NCBI GenBank assembly: GCA_965222695.1
Contig: OZ244967.1
Coordinates: forward strand, 4,774,001 to 4,838,000
Source: UBA7957 sp965222695
Lineage (GTDB): Bacteria; Pseudomonadota; Gammaproteobacteria; Granulosicoccales; Granulosicoccaceae
Length of the DNA: 64,000 nucleotides
Reading direction: 5' to 3'
Part shown: in pieces, positions 25,549 through 34,066 of the stretch
Numbering within the stretch: position 1 is the stretch's first letter
Layout: every line of letters starts with the position of its first letter
Position numbers and translations under genes: made by a program
The notes under the pieces: model-generated
Seen by the model: only the letters and a program-made list of their open reading frames with translations
Database searches by the model: none
Told to the model about the DNA's origin: nothing

Positions 25549-26030
25549 AACTGCAAGCCGGGACAGAGTTATGCAGAATACGCCACAGACAATCCGGTTT
25601 GGCTACAGTTGAATTCGCAATAGTGCTGCCGGTATTGATGCTTATGATATTTGCCTGTGCAGAGTTGGGCAGAGCATTATATACCTATAATACGCTGACC
25701 AAGGCCGTTCGAAGCGGCGTTCGATATGCTGCGGAAAACATTCTTAACCCGGCTCAAGTTGTTGATCTGGATAAATCTCTGATTGCCGAAACTAAAAATA
25801 TGGTCGTCAACGGAGCGATAAATCCAGGACAAGCCTTGCTTCCGGGATTCGGTGTCGAGCATGTGTCGGTAGAGGCAGTCAATATTTCCGCATTCAGTCC
25901 CCCGCAGGTACGTGTTTCAGCCGACTACGAATTTGTCCCAATGGTTGGAAATATACCTTTACTCGGTACAGATTCTCTACTGAATGGCAGCTTTAAAATG
26001 CAAGCCTCATCAACCATGCGGGCCTTATGA
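25545..26030 (+). CDS. tadE: Pseudopilin TadE
   Basis: A 161-residue pseudopilin with the TadE core (GLATVEFAIVLPVLMLMIF, residues 18-36), where a conserved Glu follows the processing site, and then the helical YTYNTLTKAVRSGVRYAA stretch. TadE is cleaved by TadV and is needed for pilus formation. It is coupled to the preceding and following genes by ATGA overlaps. Confidence 0.92.
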   Translation: MKLQAGTELCRIRHRQSGLATVEFAIVLPVLMLMIFACAELGRALYTYNTLTKAVRSGVRYAAENILNPAQVVDLDKSLIAETKNMVVNGAINPGQALLPGFGVEHVSVEAVNISAFSPPQVRVSADYEFVPMVGNIPLLGTDSLLNGSFKMQASSTMRAL

Positions 26031-26503
26031 TGAAATCAGAGAACGGCATGGTTACAATCGAACTCGCCATTGTTTCAGCAATATTTTTTTTCGTCATGCT
26101 TGCAGTGGTTGAAATTGCTAGAATGGCATATACATGGAACACATTGAGTGCAGCAACTCAGAGAGCGGCGAGGGTGGCGGTGGTCTGCCCGCCCTACCAC
26201 AGCGCTATCAAGAAGGTCGCGCTGTTCGGAGAACCCGGCAAAGACTTTGCAAATATGCCATTAACAGAGATTGGAAAGGAACATATTCGGATAGACTACC
26301 TCGATGAAAACTGGAGTAATACAGGCGGTGAATTTCCAATCAGTTACGTGCAGGTTGCCATTTCCGGTTATAAACACTCTTTTTTGGTGCCGATGATCGG
26401 CCAGCTCATTGAAAGCCCCGCATTTACTGCAACATTGCCGGTAGAAAGCCTCGGATACAACCCGGATACCGGGGTACGCAGTTGCTTCGGCCAATCGACT
26501 TAG
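26027..26503 (+). CDS. tadF: Pseudopilin TadF-like
   Basis: A 158-residue second pseudopilin with the same layout as TadE (GMVTIELAIVSAIFFFVML, then YTWNTLSAATQRAARVA). Two cysteines, in VVCPPY and near the C terminus, could form a disulfide. By order it takes the TadF place, though TadE and TadF are not strictly separable by sequence here. Confidence 0.85.
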   Translation: MMKSENGMVTIELAIVSAIFFFVMLAVVEIARMAYTWNTLSAATQRAARVAVVCPPYHSAIKKVALFGEPGKDFANMPLTEIGKEHIRIDYLDENWSNTGGEFPISYVQVAISGYKHSFLVPMIGQLIESPAFTATLPVESLGYNPDTGVRSCFGQST

Positions 26504-26533
26504 AGCGAGAATTAAAGTATAGGATTATACAAA

Positions 26534-27727
26534 ATGTCCGAGAAATATGAAGTTAAAATAATCAGCCGATCGAGTACAAGGCTTACGTGTCTAGAGGAAA
26601 TTTTCAGTGACACACAAGAGTTTGTCATAACGAGGAAACTCGCCGTCGACGATTGTCCGGATCTTCTAGGAGATGGTGGTGAAGAGGGAGATGCATTGAT
26701 CATCGACCTTAGTGACAAGTGGGAACTGGAACTGCAGACGCTGGCTAAGTACCGGCGCGCCAGTGATCATGTACCCATGATTATAGTTGGACGCGAAGGC
26801 AATATGGACATGATGAGACTTGCAATGAAGGCTGGCGCCAGGGATTTTTACACGCATCCCGCCCCCGTCTACGAGCTCAGGGACTCAGTTCAGCAGATAT
26901 GCGAGGAGTCACGTGCGACTGTTAATCGAAAGACTTCCGGTATCAGTGTTATTTTAAATAATAAAGGCGGATCCGGCGCGAGCCTGATAGCTTCCAATAT
27001 CAGCTATATTCTCGCAACTGAAAGACGTAAAGAGTCAACCATGTTGCTTGATCTCGATTTGCAGTACGGCATTCTACCAATGTATTTTGACATGAAAGCC
27101 AGCGGGGACCTCCATCAGGCCCTGGATTTCATAGACAGTATGGATGAAATGGCATTGCAGGGTTATATATTGAAGCATGAAAGCGGAGTTCATCTGATGG
27201 CTTCGATGATTGAAACATCGCCTGCGGAATGGAATGCCAATGTTACCAACGTTGCTAAAATGATCGAACTGCTGTCCAAGTCTTATCAGCAGATAGTAAT
27301 TGATCTACCGCGTTATATTGATCCTATCATGACTTCTGTGCTGGAGAGGGCAGACACTATATTTCTAGTGGTACAGCAGGGACTTGCGGATATACATTAC
27401 GCCAAACAGTTTTTTGCCCGTTTGGAGTTTTTCTCCATTCCAACCGAAAAGGTTCGAGTTCTGGTCAATCGATTCGAAACCCGCAACCCTGTAAGTTACC
27501 AGGATATGCAATCGTCACTGCCGAACGTGAAAATACATTGTATTCCGAACGACTACAAGCGTGTCTCGGAATCAATCAATCACGGGATTCCGCTTGCCGA
27601 ACGCTGGCAAAACGCTCCGATTACCACGTCGATCCGTGAGGTAGCCTGGGACATTTTGGGAATACCGGAAAAATCGGCTAAACCGCAAATAGGCCGGAAA
27701 CTCTTTAAAATACTGGGTGCTGGATAA
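26534..27727 (+). CDS. tadZ: TadZ/CpaE pilus localisation ATPase
   Basis: A 397-residue protein with an N-terminal receiver-like domain (about residues 8-125) and a ParA/MinD-like ATPase domain. TadZ positions the Tad machine at the pole or membrane site. The nucleotide loop is NKGGSGAS (143-150), in which the usual Lys before Thr/Ser is Ala while the upstream Lys144 signature residue is kept. This deviation is seen in some TadZ proteins and may mean slow or absent hydrolysis. The receiver-like domain lacks an obvious phosphorylation site in a standard context. Confidence 0.9.
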   Translation: MSEKYEVKIISRSSTRLTCLEEIFSDTQEFVITRKLAVDDCPDLLGDGGEEGDALIIDLSDKWELELQTLAKYRRASDHVPMIIVGREGNMDMMRLAMKAGARDFYTHPAPVYELRDSVQQICEESRATVNRKTSGISVILNNKGGSGASLIASNISYILATERRKESTMLLDLDLQYGILPMYFDMKASGDLHQALDFIDSMDEMALQGYILKHESGVHLMASMIETSPAEWNANVTNVAKMIELLSKSYQQIVIDLPRYIDPIMTSVLERADTIFLVVQQGLADIHYAKQFFARLEFFSIPTEKVRVLVNRFETRNPVSYQDMQSSLPNVKIHCIPNDYKRVSESINHGIPLAERWQNAPITTSIREVAWDILGIPEKSAKPQIGRKLFKILGAG

Positions 27728-27764
27728 TTAATGCAAATGCGGAAAAGATAAGAAACAGGAATAA

Positions 27765-29099
27765 ATGAGAATGCTTAACGTCAGTATTGAAAAAACTTCT
27801 CCAGGCCAGGAGTTAGAAGGCCGCAGTTCACAAGAGAAGGAATGGCAAAAACGTATTCACGAGAAATTGCTGAAGTTAGTTGATTTATCGCTCATCTCGG
27901 ATTTGGACGAGAGAAATGCAAGATCGCAGATTAAAGAAATTTCTCAGAGAATTATGGTCAATGAAAATGTTCCTTTAAATGCGCAGATCAGGCAAAGAAT
28001 CATCAAAGACATAGAGGATGAAATACTGGGATTGGGCCCCTTGGAATCGCTTTTATCCGATAATTCTGTCTCAGATATTTTAGTCAACCGGTTCGATTCC
28101 GTGTATGTTGAGCGGCACGGCCAACTTGAAAAAACCGGTGTTGAGTTTCGCGATAACGGCCATCTTCTGAATATCATCGATCGGATCGTATCCAATGTAG
28201 GGCGGAGGATCGATGAATCTTCGCCCATGGTCGATGCCCGCCTTAAGGATGGGTCGCGGGTTAATGCGATTATTCCTCCTCTCGCGATCGACGGACCTTC
28301 TCTTTCCATCAGAAAATTTACCGTAGAACGTCTGGGAATCGAAGAACTGATAAAAGCAGGGAGTCTTACCGAGCAAATGGCCGAAATGCTCAGAGGGGTC
28401 ATCAGATCCCGATTGAATGTATTGATCTCAGGCGGGACAGGAAGCGGTAAAACCACCATGTTAAATATTATGTCTGGTTTTATCTCATCCAAGGAGCGCA
28501 TAGTCACTATCGAAGATTCGGCCGAATTACAACTTCAGCAACCCCATGTCGTGCGTTTGGAAACCCGCCCCGCAAATATCGAGGGCAAGGGTGCTGTTAA
28601 CCAGCGGGATCTGGTGAAAAACTGTCTGCGTATGCGGCCGGACCGGATTATAATCGGCGAGGTAAGAGGTGGTGAAGCGCTTGATATGTTGCAGGCAATG
28701 AATACCGGACACGACGGATCACTGGCGACACTGCATGCGAATACACCCCGTGATGCCCTGGGCCGTCTGGAAAATATGGTTTCCATGGCAGGGCTGAAGC
28801 TTCCTGTGCAGGCGGTGCGCTATCAAATTGCGTCAGCAGTGAATGTTATATTACAACTCGAGAGAATGGAAGACGGCACAAGAAGGGTCACAAGCATACA
28901 AGAAATACAAGGCATGGAAGGAGATATTATCACACTGAGCGAAATCTTTAAGTTCCAGCGCCAGGGCCTCAATGAGGAAGGTAAAGTAATTGGTAAATAC
29001 TGTGCAACAGGACTGGTTCCCAAGTTCAACGAAGAACTCAGAAAGCGGGGAATAGAAATGGATATACGGGTATTCAGTCCGGATGAAGGCGGTTTATAA
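27765..29099 (+). CDS. tadA: Tad secretion ATPase TadA/CpaF
   Basis: The 444-residue hexameric ATPase that powers Flp assembly. Walker A GGTGSGKT lies at residues 223-230, followed by the Asp-box ERIVTIEDSAELQL, the Walker B region RIIIGEVRGGEALDML and the His-box GSLATLHANTPRDAL. The N-terminal CpaF domain is normal in size. It is followed 14 bp later by tadB. Confidence 0.96.
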   Translation: MRMLNVSIEKTSPGQELEGRSSQEKEWQKRIHEKLLKLVDLSLISDLDERNARSQIKEISQRIMVNENVPLNAQIRQRIIKDIEDEILGLGPLESLLSDNSVSDILVNRFDSVYVERHGQLEKTGVEFRDNGHLLNIIDRIVSNVGRRIDESSPMVDARLKDGSRVNAIIPPLAIDGPSLSIRKFTVERLGIEELIKAGSLTEQMAEMLRGVIRSRLNVLISGGTGSGKTTMLNIMSGFISSKERIVTIEDSAELQLQQPHVVRLETRPANIEGKGAVNQRDLVKNCLRMRPDRIIIGEVRGGEALDMLQAMNTGHDGSLATLHANTPRDALGRLENMVSMAGLKLPVQAVRYQIASAVNVILQLERMEDGTRRVTSIQEIQGMEGDIITLSEIFKFQRQGLNEEGKVIGKYCATGLVPKFNEELRKRGIEMDIRVFSPDEGGL

Positions 29100-29113
29100 C
29101 TGAAGAGACCAGC

Positions 29114-30085
29114 ATGAGCCAAAATGTCATTTTCACCCTGATGGTGTTTATATCGATCTTATTTTTTGCCAGCGCCTTTATTCTGCCATCCGCAGGTGCC
29201 GACGCACAATCGGCAAAAAGGCTTCGCAAGCGTATAAGTACAGTATTGAACGGTTCAGAAGAGGCCGGAGTGCAATCTCTGCTGAGAGAAAAATACCTTC
29301 GAAAACTGTCGCCATTTGAGCGAAGAATCGAACGTCTGCCCGGCATGGAGTACCTGGCGTATATCATTGATCAATCCGGTAAACAGATTCCGGCTTACCG
29401 GCTTGTCTTATTCGCTCTGGCCTTGACGATCACGTTTCCACTGATATTCAATTGGCTGCAATTCAATATGTTCATTTGCACAGGAGTGGCATTTTTTGCA
29501 GCTATGTCGCCTTTTGTTTATATTTTGTTGCAGCGAAACCGGCGAATTGCCAGATTTGAAAGCCAATTGCCCGATGCTTTGGATATGATGTCCAGAGCCT
29601 TGCAAGCGGGGCACCCTTTTAACGAGACACTGAAGCTCGTCGGTGAGGAAATGAATGAACCCATAGCATCGGAGTTCAATCAGGTGTTCTCCGATATGAA
29701 TTTCGGCGTGCCGATGAAAACCGCGTTTCTGAGTCTGTTGGAAAGGGTGCCCAGTGTCAGCCTCAACGCGTTGATTACAGCAATACTGATACAGCATGAA
29801 AGCGGCGGCCGTATGGCGGAAATCATGGATAAAATCGCGCACGTGATACGCGGACGTTTTAAATTGCAACGAACGGTTAAAACACTTTCGGCGGAAGGCC
29901 GTATGTCCGCGATCGTACTGATAGCCCTTCCATTTGTACTGGCCGGAGTTATTTCCTTAACCGAGCCAAGCTATCTACCGCGCCTGACCAATGATGCATT
30001 CGGGATGAAATTGATTTATGCGTCACTGGTATTTTTGTTGATCGGAATACTCTGGATTCGATCAATTATCCGGATTAAGGCTTAG
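29114..30085 (+). CDS. tadB: Tad inner-membrane platform protein TadB
   Basis: A 323-residue inner-membrane protein of the GspF/TadB family. It has an N-terminal membrane segment, a pair around residues 95-145, the cytoplasmic GspF-type domain (LPDALDMMSRALQAGHPFNETL) and C-terminal segments. It forms the platform with TadC beneath the pilus. Confidence 0.93.
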   Translation: MSQNVIFTLMVFISILFFASAFILPSAGADAQSAKRLRKRISTVLNGSEEAGVQSLLREKYLRKLSPFERRIERLPGMEYLAYIIDQSGKQIPAYRLVLFALALTITFPLIFNWLQFNMFICTGVAFFAAMSPFVYILLQRNRRIARFESQLPDALDMMSRALQAGHPFNETLKLVGEEMNEPIASEFNQVFSDMNFGVPMKTAFLSLLERVPSVSLNALITAILIQHESGGRMAEIMDKIAHVIRGRFKLQRTVKTLSAEGRMSAIVLIALPFVLAGVISLTEPSYLPRLTNDAFGMKLIYASLVFLLIGILWIRSIIRIKA

Positions 30086-30097
30086 CGGTGTAGTACT

Positions 30098-31051
30098 ATG
30101 GATCACTCGATTGATATTGCGGAGATGGCTAAAGGATTTCTCGCTGATTATGGTGCCTTGATACCGGTGCTGGTCGGGGTTTCTATTACTCTGTTAGCAT
30201 TCGGCATATTCATTGTCGCTAACAGCTACCCAAGCCCGTTGCGCCGTCGTCTAAATCATTTAAACGGAATATCGAAGAAAAACCGGTCCTCTTCAGATCA
30301 ACTTAAAATATTGAATTCGGGATTTGTCTTCAACGGCGAAGATGAACCGAGCGAACTGCAGAAACAATTCATATATGCCGGTTATCGCAGTAAGAAGGCC
30401 GTAAGCAATTACTATCTGTCCAAGGTGATTCTGGCGGCGATATTGTCTGCTCTGGCACTTGCCACCGTCGGTTTTTTCCCCCAATTGAATACAGGCCAAT
30501 CGACTATGTACTGCGTGGCCGGTGCTGCGCTGGGATTCATAATTCCCGGTATTTTTCTCGACCGCAAGGTTGAACGACGAAAAAATGAAATTGTCAATGG
30601 TTTTCCGGACATGCTCGATTTGCTGGTGGCCTGCTCCGAGGCCGGAATGGGGCTTAACGCAGCGTTGCAGAAAGTGGCCAAGGAAATATCGATCTCTCAC
30701 CCGGAACTGGCGGTGGAGTTAGATACGGTTAATTCAGAAATACGGGCTGGCATCGAGCGCGTCGAAGCACTCAAGGGTTTGTCCGATCGTACAGGTATCG
30801 ATGAAATCAACGGCTTTGTTTCCATGTTGCGGCAGAGCATAAAGTTCGGAACCGGAATTGCGGAAACTTTGCGCATTTATTCCGATGAATTCCGAGACCG
30901 GCGTTTGCAACGAGCGGAAGAGCAGGCGGCCAAGATCGGTACGAAATTGATTTTCCCTTTGGTGTTGTGCATTTTCCCGGCGTTCTTTCTGGTTGCAGTG
31001 GGCCCCGCCATTATAGGGGTCATGAGTATTTTCGAAACAGCGGTCAAGTAA
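30098..31051 (+). CDS. tadC: Tad inner-membrane platform protein TadC
   Basis: A 317-residue paralogue of TadB with the same GspF-type core (GFPDMLDLLVACSEAGMGLNAAL) and flanking membrane segments. It lies 12 bp after tadB and completes the inner-membrane platform. Confidence 0.93.
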   Translation: MDHSIDIAEMAKGFLADYGALIPVLVGVSITLLAFGIFIVANSYPSPLRRRLNHLNGISKKNRSSSDQLKILNSGFVFNGEDEPSELQKQFIYAGYRSKKAVSNYYLSKVILAAILSALALATVGFFPQLNTGQSTMYCVAGAALGFIIPGIFLDRKVERRKNEIVNGFPDMLDLLVACSEAGMGLNAALQKVAKEISISHPELAVELDTVNSEIRAGIERVEALKGLSDRTGIDEINGFVSMLRQSIKFGTGIAETLRIYSDEFRDRRLQRAEEQAAKIGTKLIFPLVLCIFPAFFLVAVGPAIIGVMSIFETAVK

Positions 31052-31151
31052 ACGCGACATTATTCCGTCGTGCTGCATTTCTCTGTATCCATGTGCATCC
31101 GTTGTATAAAAGAGTGCTAGAATAACCGGATTCCCAGCAAAGGTTTTTTCG

Positions 31152-32024
31152 GTGAGAGAGCGCTGTTCGACATTTATTGCATGTATTTGTTTCGTGTTTT
31201 TCCACGGCTGTGTTTCAACCAGCCCGCTGGAAAATGCCGATCCAACTCATGAAGGTGGGCAGGAACGGCTCACTACGGAAAATCTTGCCAAGGGTGATGC
31301 CGCTTATCGACGAGGCGAACTGGATGATGCTCAGGTTCAGTATCTGTTGGCATTGAATTCCGAACCCGAAAGTCCGGAGGTACTTTATCGAATCGGCGCA
31401 ATTTACAGCGCTCAGGAAAAGGACAGTCTTGCCGAGGAGAGTCTGCGGCGAGCCTTGAAATTTGATGCAGATCATGTCCGCAGTAAAGAAGCGCTCGCCT
31501 TGCTTTTATTGCGCAAGGAACGTTTTAAAGAAGCACACCGCTTATTTAAGGAAGTGGTCATTTCGGACAGGACTCGTTGGCGATCTTTAAACGGTTTGGG
31601 CGTGGTTTACGATATGCAGAAACTGCACAGGCAGGCTCAATCCTTTTATCGCATGGCATTGCGGCTGAACAGCCGTTCTCCCCGTCTTGAAAACAATCTC
31701 GGCTATTCGCTTTACCTTTCCGGAGATTGGGACGAAGTCGAACGCCACTATCGGGCGGCTTTGGATATTCAGCCTGATTATCAACATGCCTGGTCCAACC
31801 TTGGCTTGTATTATGTTCGTATTGGCGAATTTGTGGCCGCGCGTCAGGCGTTCGAGCAATTTTTAGAGCCTCACCAGGCGGCGAACAATGTCGGCTACCT
31901 CAGTATGTTGCAGGATAATTATCCGGTTGCTGAGGAGTATTTTAAAATGGCCATACGCCAAAGCCCCTCCTATTATCAAACCGCCCACGACAATCTCAAT
32001 TTCGTTAAAAACCGCAAGCCTTAA
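31152..32024 (+). CDS. tadD: TPR lipoprotein TadD
   Basis: A 290-residue protein with several TPR units from about residue 45 to 270 and a probable lipoprotein signal (Cys20 in FFHGCVS). The start is a GTG at 31152. TadD is thought to act as a pilotin-like factor for the secretin. It is the last gene of the Tad locus; the P-like repeat and MITE copy 2 follow within 80 bp. Confidence 0.88.
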   Translation: MRERCSTFIACICFVFFHGCVSTSPLENADPTHEGGQERLTTENLAKGDAAYRRGELDDAQVQYLLALNSEPESPEVLYRIGAIYSAQEKDSLAEESLRRALKFDADHVRSKEALALLLLRKERFKEAHRLFKEVVISDRTRWRSLNGLGVVYDMQKLHRQAQSFYRMALRLNSRSPRLENNLGYSLYLSGDWDEVERHYRAALDIQPDYQHAWSNLGLYYVRIGEFVAARQAFEQFLEPHQAANNVGYLSMLQDNYPVAEEYFKMAIRQSPSYYQTAHDNLNFVKNRKP

Positions 32025-32048
32025 GTTGACAGGTCACTTCACCACTGG

Positions 32049-32103
32049 CCTGGAGAATTTTCAGCCGTCACAGGAAGCTTGGGACAATTGATGACAGGCC
32101 CTG
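32049..32103. repeat. Partial P-like repeat before MITE copy 2
   Basis: The sequence CTGGAGAATTTTCAGCC is shared with the right arm of palindrome P, and the next 35 bp match the corresponding bases at copy 1 at 22 positions by my count. The left arm of the palindrome is missing here. Confidence 0.6.
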
Positions 32104-32367
32104 GTAGTCCGTCCACTTGATAAGTCCGGGTTCAGAGCCGCAGAGCCGTTTCACCGCAAGGCGCTGCTCGCAGACAATGGTTGTTCCATTATCAAGAGCA
32201 GCAACGCGGCTGTGGGACGGCTCTGCAGCTCCCTTCGGGCGGGCCTGACTGCGCCCGCAGACTGCGTGGCTATTGCTCGACGTAGCCCAACTATGTCTTC
32301 GCAACAGCGCCTTGCTGCGAACGCAGTCAGGCCCGCTGAACCCGAACTTATCAAGTGGACGGACTAC
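32104..32367. mobile_element. MITE copy 2, 264 bp, downstream of tadD
   Basis: Same length and inverted ends as copy 1 and about 98.5 percent identical (four differences counted). The right flank is TA, while the left flank is TG (32102-32103), so the target duplication has decayed by one base or was imperfect. It encodes nothing and lies between tadD and the FGE-fold protein gene. Confidence 0.9.
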
Positions 32368-32472
32368 TAGGTCAAGGCAAGAATTTCAGTCCGTGCCCAT
32401 ACTCATCGAGTTTGGCCGGTTAAGTCAATTAGCGGCCGGCAGATTCTTGCACAGGATTTCGGAGGTGAGTGA

Positions 32473-33933
32473 GTGGCAATTCGATACAGGTTTTTCTTTT
32501 TTTACTTCAATTTATTTATATTGTCTGGAGTGCCCGTCTATGCCGCTGACCGCCTTGACATAGTCACCTTGCACAACGGTGATATCTACAACGGCGCTGT
32601 GGCGGAAACGCATTTCATTCTTGATACCGACTACGGGGTAGTGAGAATACCCTACGGCATGATGGCGAAGCTTCAATGGATTGAAGACACCGATACAGTC
32701 CGCTTAAGCACACAAACCGGCGACATCTACACGGGAGAGCTGCAACAGGATGAACTCACCGTCCTGCGGACTCTCGATACGACTTTGCCGATAGATGTGG
32801 CTGATATTAAAGAGATTAAATTCAATAAAAAGGTTTACAGAAACAAACATTTTGCACCAGACCTCGTACACACGAACAGTGGTGATTTTTTTCTTGCCAG
32901 AATAACCAGCGGTGAGTTGCTGCTTAAGCAAGAGCAATCTATTCACTTGATCAATCGCGATGATATCCATTTGATAGATTGTGACTCGGATGACGGAGAG
33001 CAATTTATATCGGCGCGTGTCATTTTAAACAGCGGGCAAGAAGTGACCGGTCGGCTGATAAGCCGGAAAATCTCTGTTGAAAGCCGGTTCGGAGATAAGC
33101 TGTCATTGGACTATAAAGATCTGCAAAGTGTAGCGATCAGTGTCAGCTACATTAATAACGACCGGCCGCAAAGGGTGTTCCAGCAACATTCAGTAAGTGC
33201 CCGACGCTTGCAGGATAGGCTAAGAGGAGAAGGGTTGGCTCCATCCATGGTGATACTCAGAGGAGGGCAATACGAGCGCGGGGATCTCTCCGGCGACGGT
33301 GATTTCGATGAGCAAACCGTTCAGAAAATGAGCTTAAAACCTTTTGCCATAGGGATCTACGAAGTCACCTTCGAGGAGTATGACCGATTTGCCCGATCAA
33401 ACTCGGTACCTTTGCCGGACGACGAAGGATGGGGGCGCGATAAACGGCCTGTGGTCAATGTATCCTGGGAGCAAGCTATAGCCTATACCGATTGGCTCAG
33501 CCGCCAGACAGGGAAGAAATACCGGTTGCCGACCGATGCGGAATGGGAGTATGCCGCCCGGGCGGGCAGCAGGACACGATTCTGGTGGGGAGATGAGCTG
33601 CTTGCTCAAAGAGCTAACTGCGAAGGATGCGGCAGTCTTTGGGACGGTAATAAAACGGTTTCCGTGGGGCGATTTAAAGCGAATGATTTCGGCCTGTTCG
33701 ATACCGCCGGAAATGTTTTTGAATGGGTAGAGGATTGCTGGCAGGACCAATTCGGCAATACACCGGAAGACGGGATGGCGGTTGCCAAACCCGGCTGCGG
33801 AAAAAGAGTCATCCGAGGCGGCGCCTGGAGCTTCCCGGTCAAAGAGATTAGGTCATCGAATCGTTGGAGGGATTTTCCCTCGCGAAGCAGCGATGATACG
33901 GGTTTTCGTGTGGTTCGTGAATTACAACGATAG
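32473..33933 (+). CDS. FGE-sulfatase-fold protein with N-terminal repeats
   Basis: A 486-residue exported protein (signal peptide to about residue 24). The start is a GTG with GGAGGTGA upstream. Residues 30-220 hold about four repeats of some 50 residues around a T.SG[D/Q]..G motif (near residues 35, 82, 134 and 185). Residues 257-486 form the FGE-sulfatase (SUMF1) domain: VVNVSWEQAIAYTDWLS, YRLPTDAEWEYAARAG, FDTAGNVFEWVEDCW and the RVIRGGAW end. The C-terminal core lacks the cysteine pair of true formylglycine-generating enzymes, so sulfatase activation is unlikely. A binding, sensor or lyase role is possible. The coding strand follows MITE copy 2. Confidence 0.85.
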   Translation: MAIRYRFFFFYFNLFILSGVPVYAADRLDIVTLHNGDIYNGAVAETHFILDTDYGVVRIPYGMMAKLQWIEDTDTVRLSTQTGDIYTGELQQDELTVLRTLDTTLPIDVADIKEIKFNKKVYRNKHFAPDLVHTNSGDFFLARITSGELLLKQEQSIHLINRDDIHLIDCDSDDGEQFISARVILNSGQEVTGRLISRKISVESRFGDKLSLDYKDLQSVAISVSYINNDRPQRVFQQHSVSARRLQDRLRGEGLAPSMVILRGGQYERGDLSGDGDFDEQTVQKMSLKPFAIGIYEVTFEEYDRFARSNSVPLPDDEGWGRDKRPVVNVSWEQAIAYTDWLSRQTGKKYRLPTDAEWEYAARAGSRTRFWWGDELLAQRANCEGCGSLWDGNKTVSVGRFKANDFGLFDTAGNVFEWVEDCWQDQFGNTPEDGMAVAKPGCGKRVIRGGAWSFPVKEIRSSNRWRDFPSRSSDDTGFRVVRELQR

Positions 33934-34066
33934 GTCTTGCTCAAGTCACGAAGGCAGCCGTGATATGGTCGAGTTATGCTACTCTTGAGAGACAAAATGT
34001 TTTTTGCCTTGGCGGGAACGCATAACAAGCTGGATTATCTCAGCAGAAAGATCCGGGGAACAACCC

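Noticed and set aside
32473..33933. True formylglycine-generating enzyme for sulfatase activation
   Set aside because: The C-terminal active-site cysteines are absent and no sulfatase gene is in the window.
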